Origin: Phaseolus vulgaris
Taxonomy: Eukaryota > Streptophyta > Magnoliopsida > Fabales > Fabaceae
Assembly: GCF_000499845.2 (NCBI RefSeq)
Contig: NC_023757.2
Location: 43,583,956 to 43,647,955, forward strand
Length of the DNA: 64,000 nt
Direction of reading: 5' to 3'
How positions within the stretch are numbered: position 1 is the first letter of the stretch; the number at the start of each line of letters is the position of its first letter. The position numbers were made by a program, and so were the translations under genes. This document shows positions 1-12,800 of this stretch, piece after piece. The notes under the pieces are model-generated. The model saw only the letters and a program-made list of their open reading frames with translations, was not told where the DNA came from and did no database searches.

Positions 1-25
1 AGATGATATTTTTCATTTGCCATAG

Positions 26-2459
26 GTTTGGGATTTTATCTCAGGAGAACATATGCAAACTAAAGTTTATTCTTTGGCCATAACTGCAATTGCCCTTCAC
101 CAAAGAGAAAGTCTTTTGTTCTGCGGAACAGAAAAAGGAACAATATTTGTCGAGAAGCTCGATTTTGGTCGGAGAGAAGGTCCTTTTATTGGCACTGAAG
201 TCCAGCCACTTGAATTGAAAGGACACAAGTAACATATATATATATACTGCTTAAAGCTTCTCATTTTCTGCATTATTTATTCAGGATATAATTTCATCAC
301 AAAACATGTAATTAAGTATTGACTATTAACAAAAGTATTCATTTCTCGAATGTTTGGTGACTTGTCATTTCATAGCTATTTCTGAAACATGTAAAATTCC
401 ATGGAAGTGTTGGAATGCTTCAAATTACCTTGTTTTAAAACCAAACCATTTAGTACTACAAAGCAACCTCTTTTTAAGAGGTCAAGTTTTCATCCTAACT
501 TTCAAAACTCGTAGTCATGCTCACATAATGAGGTTGAATATAACCAGCTTAAAAATTTGTCAACATTGTAGTGGAGCCATTACTGCCTTAACCTCATCTC
601 GATCATGCCTAATATCTGCCTCTGAAGATTATTCGATTTGCACCTGGGACATCTCCAGTTTGCAAATCATTAGAAGGTTTAGTCTCCTAAAAGGTAATAA
701 CCAATCCAAATATGTATTTATTTCATGATCTTATGATAGAAATTTACTAGTCACTTTGGTATGTGTAAAACATTTTATAGGACAAAATATTAAGATATTT
801 GAATTAAGTCTAATTCTTGCAAAACCAGTTCACTAAATAGATTTGAATACCATATGAAAGATAATGGAATTAAGTCTAATCCATTTTCACATGTAAAATG
901 AGATTTTTCATCTAAATTGTATTTCAAAGATCATTTAATATTCATTTACATAAATAACAGCTTGTAGAAGCCATGATAGTTATGGTTAATGTTTCAAAAC
1001 TGGTATAAATGCATAGTTGATTATTTTGTTAAACGCAGGGAGAGTAACCAATCTTGTGGTAGTTTCACTATCTTCGTTGCATTCTACACCAAGAAACAGG
1101 AGAGCCTCCAATGAATATAGCGTTTCTCAACTTGACAAGCATCCGCAAAACTCAATCCAGGGAATTGCCACCCTCCTTTCCTTATGTCCACCCTACAGAG
1201 GAAATCAAAGTGCCATTGATAGTTCTGGTTTATTGAAACAAAAGATTGTTGAAAAACAGGTTTTCTCTCTTTCCCTAAACAACCTCAATTTATGAACATG
1301 ATCGAGTTCTTTTATAACGCATGCAAATGTAACTTACATGACATCCATATAAATGCTAAATATGAAAATTATTAAATATAAATTAATTTTAGAGACAAAA
1401 ATTCATTAGTTACTATATTCACTAAATTAGATACTAAAAAAATTATTATTATTTAAATTAGTTTTTATTATTGATAAATAATTTTTAAATTGATATCTAA
1501 TCAACTACCAATTTTTAGCTATCGATTATTTAAATTCTAAAGTTGGTAGCTAATTAGATACAAAAACTATTTATCAATAATATAAACTAATTTAGATAAT
1601 AATTATTTTTTTAGTATTTTTTTATCACTAATTATATTAAGTAAAATGAGACAATTAAGGAATGATCCAACCTATATACAACATGTGAATGAAATGACTT
1701 AAACATAAAAACCTAACTAGAAGACCAAAACATCACAAAATGATACAACAACCAACAAAAAAGACCAAGACCAACAAACTCTCGAGAGTACTTAGATTAT
1801 TAAGTAGTTTTGTAATTGTGACAACAAAAATCCAAGAAACACTACGCTTCAATCTATTATGTTCTAGATCCACCATTACCAAAATTCACGAAAGAATACT
1901 CTTCAATCTATTATGTTGCATATCCATTACAACCAAAAACCAGAAAATACTACACTTCAATCTATTATGTTTCATATCCACCACAACAAATACATAGTTA
2001 CAAAATTTAGTTAATATAATAATTAATTATTTTTTGTCTTCAAAATTTATTTTTATTTAGTAATTTAGTGGAATAAGTAATCAAAATGACTGGTCCCTTT
2101 AATTTACCTGCACAAAAAGAAAAACAAAATATTTGTCGCATTATATTTTTATAGCTAAGGATACAAAAACTCGAACAGATAGTGTTGTGATGTGTTTTGG
2201 ATTTATATGCATGCTATAGGTGTTGTTTTTCATTGTCATTTCTTTTGGGCAGAAAGTAGATATACCACCAGTGACAAAGTTAGAAATGACAGTGGAAGCA
2301 AGTGCAGAGAATCGTGAATGGGCAACAAGCATGGCAAAACATGTGATGGTTATAAACAAACAATTGAAGTCACACCTTTTAGACATGATGCAGCATAGAT
2401 TGTTTCGTTCAAACAACACCAACTTGCGAAAAACTAGTAGAAAGAAACCCAAAATCTAG
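26..2459 (+). CDS. RID3: RID3-like WD40 repeat protein (WDR18/Ipi3 family), 3' part
   Basis: The last four exons are 26-228, 572-693, 1039-1259 and 2253-2459; phases join cleanly and encode about 250 C-terminal residues ending at TAG. The first exon opens with a WD repeat end (VWDFISGEH). The second carries another repeat (ALTSSRSCLISASEDYSICTWD). The last exon has the conserved C-terminal block with ENREWATSMAKHVMVINKQL and LLDMMQHRLF, which I recognise from ROOT INITIATION DEFECTIVE 3 of Arabidopsis and from WDR18/Ipi3. That family works in a nuclear complex for late 60S ribosome assembly; RID3 mutants are defective in shoot meristem formation from callus. The final intron (1260-2252) is long and holds a MITE-like fold-back. 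The gene begins left of the window, so upstream WD repeats are not visible. Identification rests on the C-terminal block; exon limits are by eye. Confidence 0.85.
1388..1640. mobile_element. CACTA-type MITE relative (fold-back)
   Basis: Two arms form an imperfect inverted repeat. The left arm runs from about 1430 (TACTAAAAAAATTATTATT) to 1515 (ACTACCAATT). The right arm runs from about 1540 (TTGGTAGCTAATTAGATAC) to 1620 (TTTTTTTAGTA). The internal pieces TAGCTAATTAGATAC and ATAATATAAACTAATTTAG also occur in the complete element at 45191-45570, so this looks like a degraded member of the same family. Clear CACTA ends and a target duplication are not visible here. It sits in the last intron of the RID3-like gene. 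Confidence 0.55.
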
Positions 2460-3599
2460 AGTTTGGTGTAAGAAGATGGAGATGAAAAAAGACCTTGGTC
2501 AATTATGTTTTACTCAATTTGTACTTTTTTATTGCATATCAACTCAGAGGTTTTATCTCCGAGACTGAATTACTGGATCTATGCTATAAATTGCTTTGTA
2601 TTGAATTGATATTAAGGAATCATGGTTGACTTATTAATAATATGATTTCAGATTTGTTTCAATTTTAGGACGCATTTTGAAGTGAGAGTTTCATAAATAA
2701 CATCGTAAATGCATGCATTTGTAGCGGAAAAGGTAAGACCAGTTACCCATGATTTTTCAATTACCAGAGCTCACAAGAAGTGAAACATAGTCTTTTAAGT
2801 GAGAGCTTCATAAAACATAACTCGTTTATTTTATTATTGTATTTTCTATAAACAATAAGTAATTATAATAGATTAGGTTTTCTTTATCTCAAGGAAATAG
2901 GCGGAATAACTATTCAGATTTCAAAATATTTATATTTTTCATTATTTTATGGATGATTGTTTTTACTGTATATAAGTAATTACTGTAAAATCGATATTCT
3001 TTATATAAGAATGTTTTCTTAAAAAATATTTCTTAATCTCAAATTTTAATTTGTCTTACATGTTGTTTTTAAATAAATAAATAATAATACTTTAGAATAA
3101 CTCAAACAATGACGAGAACATAATAACTAAAAAATATCATGGGATAAAGAAAAATTGTATTACTTTAGGTAAATCTAGATAGACATGGGTAGATATAAAA
3201 TTAAATAAATATCAAATAAGTGATTGTTAAAACATAGAATTGTGTCCATAAATATTTACTACGTTGTGTTTTGGTTGGGTATATGTACTCTTGAAGTAGA
3301 TTTGGAGACACATAAAGAGTTTACATTTGATTAAGTATGTTTGTAGTGAAATGCATATAGAAAGAAAGGAGAGAAGAGAAGAGAAAATAAATATCCCTTA
3401 AATGGAGAAGAAATGTGTGAAAAATAAACCATGTGATGAATGATTTACGTATTTATTTTTAGTATGGTGACATAAAAGCTATTAATTGTAACATGCAAAC
3501 GTGTGCATGATATATTGATGTAAAGTTGGTATCAACTGATTCAATTAGAGTCATTTACTTAATATGTCTGGTTATGTAATGATGCAAATCAAGTCAATA
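2460..3599. other. AT-rich spacer after the RID3-like gene
   Basis: It begins with the 3' flank of the RID3-like gene. I see no coding region, RNA gene or clear repeat. A purine-rich GAGAAG tract lies near 3360-3390. Confidence 0.5.
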
Positions 3600-4538
3600 A
3601 GGAGATGTCTAAGGATGCTAATTTACATAATGAGAAGTCATCTCAAAGTGGAGAGCTCACCAGAGGCAGAATTGGACATAGAGCAGAGCATCTAAAGTTC
3701 TTCCTGCTCGTCTTCTTAATGATTAGAAAAATGTTGTAAATAAGTTGGGTTAACTTTAGGGGTCCAAATAGCAAAGATAGGCTAGAATAAGGTACCATTA
3801 GCATAATAGGAGGTGTGGGTAACATTTTAGATTGTTCCTAACCATTTTGGAAGACATTTTTACATAGTTTCTAGAAGGACAAACCTAGGATGCAGGATTG
3901 ACTTAGTCAAACCTTAAGACTGCCCATTTTTTTTTCCTTTTCCCATCCTACCCCTTTAGCTTGTTCTCCGAGGCTCTTTCACCTATAAATAAGAGGTCTA
4001 CCTAGTGTATTTTACAAGTTAAATGAAATAGAGAAAAATTACTCTGCACATTTTGTGTGAGATGCTAATGAGGTTTGTTCCTCTTAGTCATTAGTCTTAT
4101 CTTGTGAGAATTTGAGAGCTCTCAAGTGGCGGCTTCCAACACTTATCTTGTTGTCATTTCATCATCCAAGTGGCATGCTCATCATCTCAAACTCCATTTC
4201 TCATAAGCTTCCTTTTCCTTCATCTTTTCCTTCCAATGTCATTCCATTCAATTCATAAATATGTTCTTGTTTTGCTTCCTCGTTTCTATTCGGTCTTTTC
4301 CTTTTGTTATTGCTTTCATTGTTTAAATCCGCACCATATCTTGTCATCATCTTCACCTTATAATTGTCTTTTTCCTTTTGTCTTTGTGAAATGAACCTTC
4401 ACATCTACTTAACCACTTGATTAAGTTAATGTCCAGTGGGGATTTTCCTTAGGTTTTCACTCTTAATTGCCTAAAAATCTCAATCATAAATCTAAAGTGT
4501 CACCTAAATGAACAATCCTAAAATCAACTCACATCATG
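3600..4538 (+). repeat. Probable LTR of a copia-type element (plus orientation), approximate left end
   Basis: The segment resembles a long terminal repeat. It has a TATA box (TATAAATA at 3984-3991) followed by transcript-like sequence, and it is immediately followed at 4539-4551 by TGGTTATCAGAGC. That is the plant retroelement primer-binding site complementary to initiator-Met tRNA, with one extra T. The left end is not defined by sequence; TGTCTAAGG near 3606 is a candidate. The open frame at 4170-4394 is low complexity and is not considered a gene. The internal sequence to the right is oriented the opposite way, which is discussed in the findings. Confidence 0.5.
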
Positions 4539-4559
4539 TGGTTATCAGAGCTTAGGGTC

Positions 4560-6300
4560 TTATGCTTAATTTGCTTGAGTTGATTTGGCACTTTACATTC
4601 TTCACAAACCAAATTTTGTTTGATTGTCCAAATCAACAACACAACTAAAATTAATAACATGCATTGTTGTGTACAATGCCTCACCCTAAAAGTACATGAG
4701 AAACTTAATTTGAGATAACATACACCTCACTCTCTGAGCCAATGTTCTATCTATCCTCTCTACTAAACCTTTAAACTTTTAGGAGGAGTATTCCCGTGTG
4801 CAATACCATGTTGTTTACCGTAAACATCTAAAGGTCTACAATACTCACCAACATTATTAGTATGGATGCACTTCAACTTCTTGTTTAATTAGCATGTAAG
4901 TATTTAAAAATTCTCTAACACTTGGCTTTTGTCTTCAAAACATAAACTCATAACTTCCTAAAATAATCGTCAACAAAGGTAACAAATAAAGTGTCAAAGG
5001 ATTTTGCCTTCAATGAACCACAAACATCTTAATGCACCAACTTAGATTCTTGAGGAAGGATGATTCTTAAATGATACTTTAGTTAGTTTACTAGCCATGA
5101 ATATTTCTTCAACTCTATACTTTTCAATATTGAAAACACATAATTTTTATTCAAAACTTTAGCCCATTTTCACTAATATAGCTAAACCTTTGGTGTCATA
5201 AATATGTCTTCATATCTACAACATTCACATTATTTTTTTAAACCAAAACTTTTATCCAATACAAATTATAAATTTTCTCCCTTTTAGCCACAATCAATTA
5301 ACCTTGGGTGACTTTCCATTTTCCAAAATAAAAAACACTTATCATAACCAAAATCAAGTACTTGCAGACAAATCAAATTAAAATAGACATTTGGAGCACG
5401 TTTCATCTCAAGAAAAATTATTTATCGTGTTGTTTTTTAAGCACACATCACCAACACCAATCACTTTAGACACACCATCACTGTTCATCTTCAAAAGTCC
5501 AAAAGCACATGGAGTATAAAATGTTAATAACTCCTTCTTGACAGTAACATGACGTAGCACCATTGTCTTATTCACATGCTCTTATCACATACAATATTAA
5601 TTGAATCATGATCACGAAGAATAACAAGATCATTAAAATTAATGGTAGCCACACTATAGCCATCATCACGATCATTGCCTTATTGTTTTCCTTTCTTATT
5701 TTTATTCACATTTTTTCAAAGAAAACATTTTTTTGTTTGTGTCTTTTTTCGTGACAATAATCATACTCTACATTCTTGTATTGAGACCTATAATTGCTCT
5801 TGCTTTTATCTTTGTCACCATGCAATTCTCTTTTATGTCTTCTCACCCTATTTTCAATAACAAAAATTTCTTATTGAGATGAAATACCTAATGTCTTTCT
5901 CCTTATCTTCTCATTAAGAACATAGTTTTTTTTTTATATGTCAACATAAATATCACCACAAGAGGCAACATTGATTAAGGAAACCTAAAATGTTTCATAA
6001 GTATCAACTAAAATTTACAATAGGAATAATCTCAATACATCGTCATCAAATTTAATATATGTAGTTGACAACTTATTAAAGCACACTTAAAAATTACTCA
6101 AGTGTTTTGTAATGAGATTCTCCTTGAACTTCAATTCAATTTTTTTTTTCAATAAGTATAATTGTTGCTCCCTCATTCAAAGACATACAAAGACTCACAT
6201 AAGGTTTTTGTATTTGCCTCGTGAATAATAAGATTATAGACATTGTTATTTGCAAAATGCTTAATAAAACCACACATATATTAAGTCTCATTTTATCAAA
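4560..6300 (-). pseudogene. Decayed Ty1-copia gag-protease-integrase
   Basis: Read on the minus strand from right to left, pieces of a copia polyprotein appear in the correct order. A zinc-knuckle remnant (YDYCHEKRHKQKNV) lies near 5760-5700. A protease start with DSGA-type motif, then KEFFTFYTP-like and GLLKMNSDGVSKVIGVGDVC, lies near 5590-5430. FGKWKVTQG lies near 5330-5290. Integrase core pieces follow: FVTFVDDYFRKL near 4990, KLKCIHTNNVGEYC near 4870 and ERIDRTLAQR near 4750. A conserved post-integrase piece (EALYTTMHVIN) lies near 4680. Many stops and frame shifts show it is dead. Reverse transcriptase and RNase H are missing. Left and right limits are approximate. Confidence 0.75.
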
Positions 6301-6480
6301 CATAGTATCTAACTTACGTGAACAAAAATGAAAAATTTATTTGAGACAATGTAAAATATCAAAGTACTCATATCTATTTTTTTAGATTAATTGTCCATAC
6401 ATACTTATCAAGCATGTAATGATTTTTATTTATACGTGATTGGTAGCACTATGATTTATTACAATATAAAGTTTCAAAAT

Positions 6481-7392
6481 ACAATATAAAGTCTCTTAAA
6501 AATAAAAAATAAAAAATATAAAGTTCAACTTTATTTTCTCAACCATTTCACTTTTAATTATTGATGTGATTTATAATATATTAATAAATATATGACATTA
6601 TATTCATTTCATTTTTAATTATTGATGTGATTTATAATATATTAATAAAGATATAACATTATATTCCTTTAACAAATTCATATATCGAATAGTTCGAATA
6701 CAAATTAAAGTGTATTAAATTTTAAAGTTAATATCAATAAAAATGAAGTAATTTATTTTTGATAAAGAGGTAATTAAAACTTACCACTTGAACGATATAA
6801 ATTATTGTAATGAGTTTCAAACTTTCAAATTCATTTAGAAACATTGATTTTTTTTTATCATTTGAATGACTATTCAATATTCATGGCTTAGATGATGAGT
6901 ATCATATTAGAAAGAATTATATTGACATCTCTTAATAAATACAATATAAAGTCTCTTAAAAATAAAAAATAAAAAATATAAAGTTCAACTTTATTTTCTC
7001 AACCATTTCACTTTTAATTATTGATGTGATTTATAATATATTAATAAATATATGACATTATATTCATTTCATTTTTAATTATTGATGTGATTTATAATAT
7101 ATCAATAAAGATATAACATTATATTCCTTTAACAAATTCATATATCGAATAGTTCGAATACAAATTAAAGTGTATTAAATTTTGAAGTTAATATCAATAA
7201 AAATGAAGTAATTTATTTTTGATAAAGAGGTAATTAAAACTTACCACTTGAACGATATAAATTATTGTAATGAGTTTCAAACTTTCAAATTCATTTAGAA
7301 ACATTGATTTTTTTTTATCATTTGAACGACTATTCAATATTCATGGCTTAGATGATGAGTATCATATTAGAGAGAATTATATTGACATCTCT
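6481..7392. repeat. Tandem duplication, 460-bp period, two nearly identical copies
   Basis: The sequence at 6481-6932 recurs at 6941-7392 with a constant offset of 460 bases and only about four substitutions visible by eye. Each copy also contains an internal duplication of about 64 bp built on the phrase TAATTATTGATGTGATTTAT. No open reading frame is involved. The near identity implies a recent duplication. Confidence 0.9.
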
Positions 7393-9700
7393 CTCGTTCA
7401 AACATGAAATCACAACTTGAATGATGACCAATGTCTATCAAATGATCAATGTGTCGTTTAAGTAATAATACTTTATCTTAACAATAATTATCATTGCTCA
7501 AGTGATGAATTTTATGCTTAAGAGTGTTGTAGAGTGCATTAGTTGTCTCATAACAAAAACGAAAGGGATCAAATCACAATTGAATTGTGACACTTAGTAA
7601 AAATATACATTTTGGCTATTGATTATAACTTTTGACTTAATGGTAAACACTTGATCTAAGAATTGGTATCAAAACAAATTTCATGTTTTTTTTCTTAATG
7701 GAACAATTGTTTTCGATAAAATCTTATATCAATTATCCCATAACAATTAGTAGCTATACAACCATTTAAGAAAAAATTTATTATAAATTGAATCAATATC
7801 ACAAAAGTTAGTAGGTGAAATAAGAAACAAATCATTACATTGAAAAAAAATCCCATATATTCATATAAGAAAAAAAAGTGAGTTTTTCACTATATATATT
7901 TAGAATAAAAATTGTTCATAAAACTAAAAAATACCAATATAAAACTTTAAAAAATTGTTGAAAGTTGCAAACTTTCAGAAAAATAAATTTTATAGAAAAT
8001 AAATAATAATTTATTTCATACTCATTTATTTATAAACTTTGTTACTCTTCATTTATGTTTTGTTTGGATGAGAGAGTGGAAATGAGGGAGTGAATTTGAG
8101 ATGATTTAAAGGAAAAATACAAGGAAAGTTTAGTTGTTTGGATTAAGGTAAATTAGTGGAAAGTGTAGGAAAAATTTATGAAAGTTTGTGAGTGATGTGA
8201 TAGGTATGATTGAAATTATATTTTTTTTAATAAATAAGAATGTAAGTTTACAATTTTATCCTTATATATAAAATTTGTTAAAAAATTAATTTAATTTATT
8301 TATTTATAAATTATAATTATTTTAATTAAAATATTATTTAAATATTTATAATTATAAATATTTGATAAAAACTTATTTTTACATTAAAAATATTATTATT
8401 TTTATCTTTATTTTTTATAATTAATATTATTATTTCTATATTATTAAAAAATATTTTTATTATTATTATTTATATTTATAATTTATTATATATAATATGA
8501 TTAATTATGTTATTTTATAATAATAATTTTTTATAATTTTATTATATTTTTATATTTAAATTATAAATTGATTTTAAATAAAAATAATAATTTAAGGGTA
8601 AAATGAAAAAAATAAAAAAATAAATTGTAATTAATTAATTAATTAAATATATATTTATTTAGTAAATTGTAATTTTTTCGCAATTCAGAAAAAAAAGTTT
8701 TGATTGATTTGTTTTTTCCGATTTCCGTGTGTTTTTGGCTGTGTATTGGTTTTGAATACATTCTTTCCATCGACAAACAGGACCTTAGTTTAAATCCAAT
8801 TTTTAACATTTTGGTAAATTGGGCTTACAAAATACATCTATTATGACTTCAACATTCTATACGAAAAAGTTTCACAGTCATGTATGTATTTATGTAGGTA
8901 TTTATTTATTTAGTCAATTATGATATTATTATATACAGAAATTATTGGTTGTATAATTTTTGTAGTAAGATTGGTCTGACAGAAATTTGTTGTTTTTCTA
9001 TATAAAAACAATTTAAAAATACTGCTCTGTATATCATATTTAAAAATTAAAATAGTAAAAATTGTTTTCTTCAAGACGTAGAAAGATAACAAAGATGAAA
9101 ATAAAAGAAAAGAAAATCTACGAAAAACGACAAGTTAAAAAGATAAAAAAATATCTACGCATTAAATTATTTGCACAAAGAGATTTATATGAAAGTCTAT
9201 GTATAATTAATTATATCTAAAGAAATAACTAATTGTGATAAATATTAAAACACAATTAATTATATATTTATATAAACTATATTATAAATATTTATGTAAT
9301 TACATTAATAATCAGTTATATTCATAATTATTATGTTTATATATAATTTATTATTTTTGAAATTATATAATTAATAATTTATTGATATTTATATTATAAT
9401 AAAATAAATAAATAAATAAATAATATAAAGTAACAAATAAAATGATTTAAATGTCAGAGTAATTTATATTTTGTTGTTTTAAAATACAATTTATTTATTC
9501 AAAATTTCTAACATTTTTTAAATTTAAAATTCATTTCGATATATAAACATTTAACCATGTTCATTTTTATTGCAAAGATACTTTGGTTATTTTAAATATC
9601 TTAATTAAAAAACTATGCCAACAAAGGAATCAATTGATAGATAATGGTTGATTGAAGCTAGAGAATTATTCTAACAAATATTTTTAACCTACTCAATAAT
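7393..9700. other. Very AT-rich spacer with a possible old MITE
   Basis: No gene is seen. Around 8055-8790 the ends GTTTGGATGAGAGAG and (reverse complement) GGTCCTGTTTG with a strongly AT-rich core resemble a degraded hAT/MITE-like insertion, but there is no clean inverted repeat. The rest is low complexity, with simple A/T stretches at 8280-8640 and 9230-9430. Confidence 0.35.
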
Positions 9701-9707
9701 CTAACCT

Positions 9708-9715
9708 TATAAATA
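9708..9715 (+). promoter_or_regulatory. TATA box of argininosuccinate synthase copy 1
   Basis: TATAAATA lies 138 bases upstream of the ATG at 9846, a usual spacing for a plant core promoter with a leader of about 100 bases. Confidence 0.6.
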
Positions 9716-9845
9716 GGGTCTGACACAAAGCTGCGACAGTGTTAATGTGACTTGAAAAACCCTTCTTTTGGTGGACGACGCCGCTCAAACTAACATAGTA
9801 CACTGTCACTCATCCCTTCACTCACTCAACCAGTGTTGTGCAACA

Positions 9846-12800
9846 ATGGCTCAGTTGAAAGCTTCTTCTCCTCCCTCTTCAATCCCTGTAACTGCTCCCT
9901 CACTACATCCCACAGGTGCCCTTTTTGTGATTTTCTTTCTTTTTCGCTTCCAACTTCTGCATCGTTCTCTCTGCTTGATTATTTTAACCATAATATTGAA
10001 AGACCCCCGCTTTTAAATGCTAAGATATTTTGGTTAGATCAGTTACCCTTCATTCATTTCCATTGTCATTGTAAGGTTTATTGTGTTTAGAGGATTTGCA
10101 GAAACCATTAATTCATTATGTATGCTTAAAAGTTCTCCTTTTTATTGTTCTTTCCGTTGATCTCTATTTTGCAGGGCGCCTCCTGTATCATCAGCTTTGG
10201 AAGGCAAAGACTTCGTCATTCAAAGAGGTGATTCCTAAAAGTTAAAACTTTAATGTTTACGAACATATGCAAGTGCATTTCCCTTTGCATTTGTGTTTTT
10301 GTGGGTGCTATGTTGGTCTTATTTTTGTATTTTGGATTTCTGTGTTTTGCTTGTAGTTGGGGCTAAGAACAAGTGTTGGTGCCAAGAAACTTCAAGGTGA
10401 GATTATTTTGTCTCAACTTTAGCTCCATTTCCCATCTGTATGCATTACCTTTATTCACTTTATTTAGAAAATCTGGTTTTAAGAGCTTATCTAGGCGGTT
10501 AATTAGCACAAACAACGCAATATGGAGGGCTTGGGGTCTGGCCTTAGTGACTTCACATCACCAAATTGTGATGCAAGTATTGAAATGTTCTGCAGATATC
10601 TGTTGTCAACTCAGTAAGCAGGGTTGTCGTCGTTGTTGAGATTCCAGGTTTTGGTGTGGGTCATTCCGTATGTTTTCGTGACTTCTTTCTACTGATTTGG
10701 GCAGGGTAGCAGGGCAATTGTGCTTAATTCGCTTCTGGTTAGATATAAAAATATGCTTAGCCTATATTCTGTTGGAGAACTGAATCCATGTAAGGGTGTT
10801 TATATGCTGCAGTGGACATTTTAATTAAAGCATTAGAAATTGATACATTGTATGAAGCAAGCAACATATCATGGGTGGAACTCGTCCCGTAGGATGTGCA
10901 TGCTATCAAATGTGCACTGCTTACGATCATATGGTGGACAATCAGGGGGATCATTTTCTGTGTGGCCTGTAGGGTTGCTGCACATGTTTATTTTTCTTTC
11001 CATGCGGCAATATTATGCAATATGCTATATGTGCACAATTAGCTTTGTGTTCTTTGTCCTAGTGTTCATTGGGATAGCAGTGAAGGTCCTTTCGTGGTTG
11101 TGTATTTCCAGGATGCATAACTTTGAGCTTTATAGAACCACTTGTATGTATTTGGGTCTTTTTGGGCATAGGTTGTGCTTAAAAGCTAGGTCATATTCTT
11201 CAATGATAAAATTCTTTTGCTTTTTTAAATAAGAGCTTATCTAAGTTAGTTTTCATCTTGGGTTAAGTATAAGTTCTCTGTTAATTTTTGTACTGAACTG
11301 ACTCAATGGGGGTGAACACATTACATTCTGAGTGGTGGTGGATCTTTTAATTAAGCCAATATTAGTCTTTAGTATCTTATTATTCTATATGGTTGAATCT
11401 TTAATTAAGACCTTGTTCATTGTTTACATATAGTGTTTTGTAGTGTATTATTTGTTTGCTGGAATTGACTTGTTTGTTTTCACTTGCATTTTAAAATCAG
11501 CATTTCTTCCCAAAATGATATAATGATAGCAATGGACAAATAAGTTTGTGGAGGGGTAATTGTGGCTTCTTAGAATATCGATGGTTTGCATTGAAAACAC
11601 ATGAGCTCATTTGGGGCACCTTGATTTTTTTGCTTGAAATGCTGATTTGGAGCTATACGATATTTAAATTTCGTGCCTTTAATGATATTAAAAAATTATT
11701 GATATGCAGCCATTAAAGCAGCTGCTCGCAGTGATACAGAGGTAGTTTCTGAAACCATAAAGGGTGGTGGCCTACGTGGAAAACTGAATAAGGTGGTGCT
11801 GGCCTACAGTGGTGGCTTAGACACATCAGTCATTGTTCCATGGCTGAGGTATAGATGTTGCTCATTCTTTTCTTTTTCCATTTTTCTACTAGACCTTCCG
11901 TTGCAAGTTTGCAATATTAGATTTTCCCTCTCCTTTTGTATTATATCATGAAATCCAAATGAAAAATACTAATCAATTTAGAGATCAAGTTTTTTTTTTA
12001 CTGATTTTTCTTCAAAAAATAATATTTAAATTTTTTCTTAGAATGTGTAAAAAGAAATCAAAGACCATTTTTGAGATTTTATTGAGGATTTTTTAACTAA
12101 TGCTACCGTAGTTTTTTAGTAAACCATGGGAGCTAAATTGGTGATTCTTATCTCTGTCAATATACCTGTTACTTTGTTTCTTTTTTAATATCTTCTTATT
12201 TAATGATTTTGGTGTTGCAGAGAGAATTATGGTTGTGAAGTTGTTTGCTTCACTGCTGATGTTGGCCAGGTATGTTGGTAGTTTTACAATTTATTTTTGT
12301 AATGAATATTGTTGTGCAAAATTGTGTTACTGGAGAAGGTGTTTTAATATTTTAAACTTCAGACTCGGGGAATTGTTCTATCCGATTTTTTATTCCAATG
12401 CTGCATTTGCATGTCATAACAAAACTAAATTTTATAGGGTATAAAAGAATTGGATGGTTTAGAACAGAAAGCCAAAGCCAGTGGGGCCTGTCAATTAGTG
12501 GTTAAAGACTTGAAGGAGGAATTTGTTAAAGATTATATATTTCCTTGCCTGCGTGCTGGTGCAGTTTATGAGAGGAAGTATTTGCTTGGTACCTCAATGG
12601 CTCGCCCTGTAATTGCGAAGGTACTTTTGCTTGAAGTTTGGTATATTGATCATCTTTGGTAGAGTCATTTCTTCTGTTAGCTCTTAGTGCAGTGTTTATG
12701 CTCTTTATATCGAAGAAAAATCATATCAATGCACTTATCTTCCACTTATATATATATATATTGTTTGATACCTGTTGAATGATAGGCCATGGTTGATGTT

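Noticed and set aside
3643..3825. Short minus-strand frame rich in Leu/Pro
   Set aside because: It lies within the LTR-like segment and shows no domain or splice partner.
6481..7392. The two 452-bp copies as LTRs of a retroelement
   Set aside because: They are separated by only 8 bases, lack TG...CA ends and have no primer site or polypurine tract.
10840..11232. 130-residue open frame on the plus strand
   Set aside because: It lies inside intron 3 of argininosuccinate synthase copy 1, has no domain and is not kept in copy 2.
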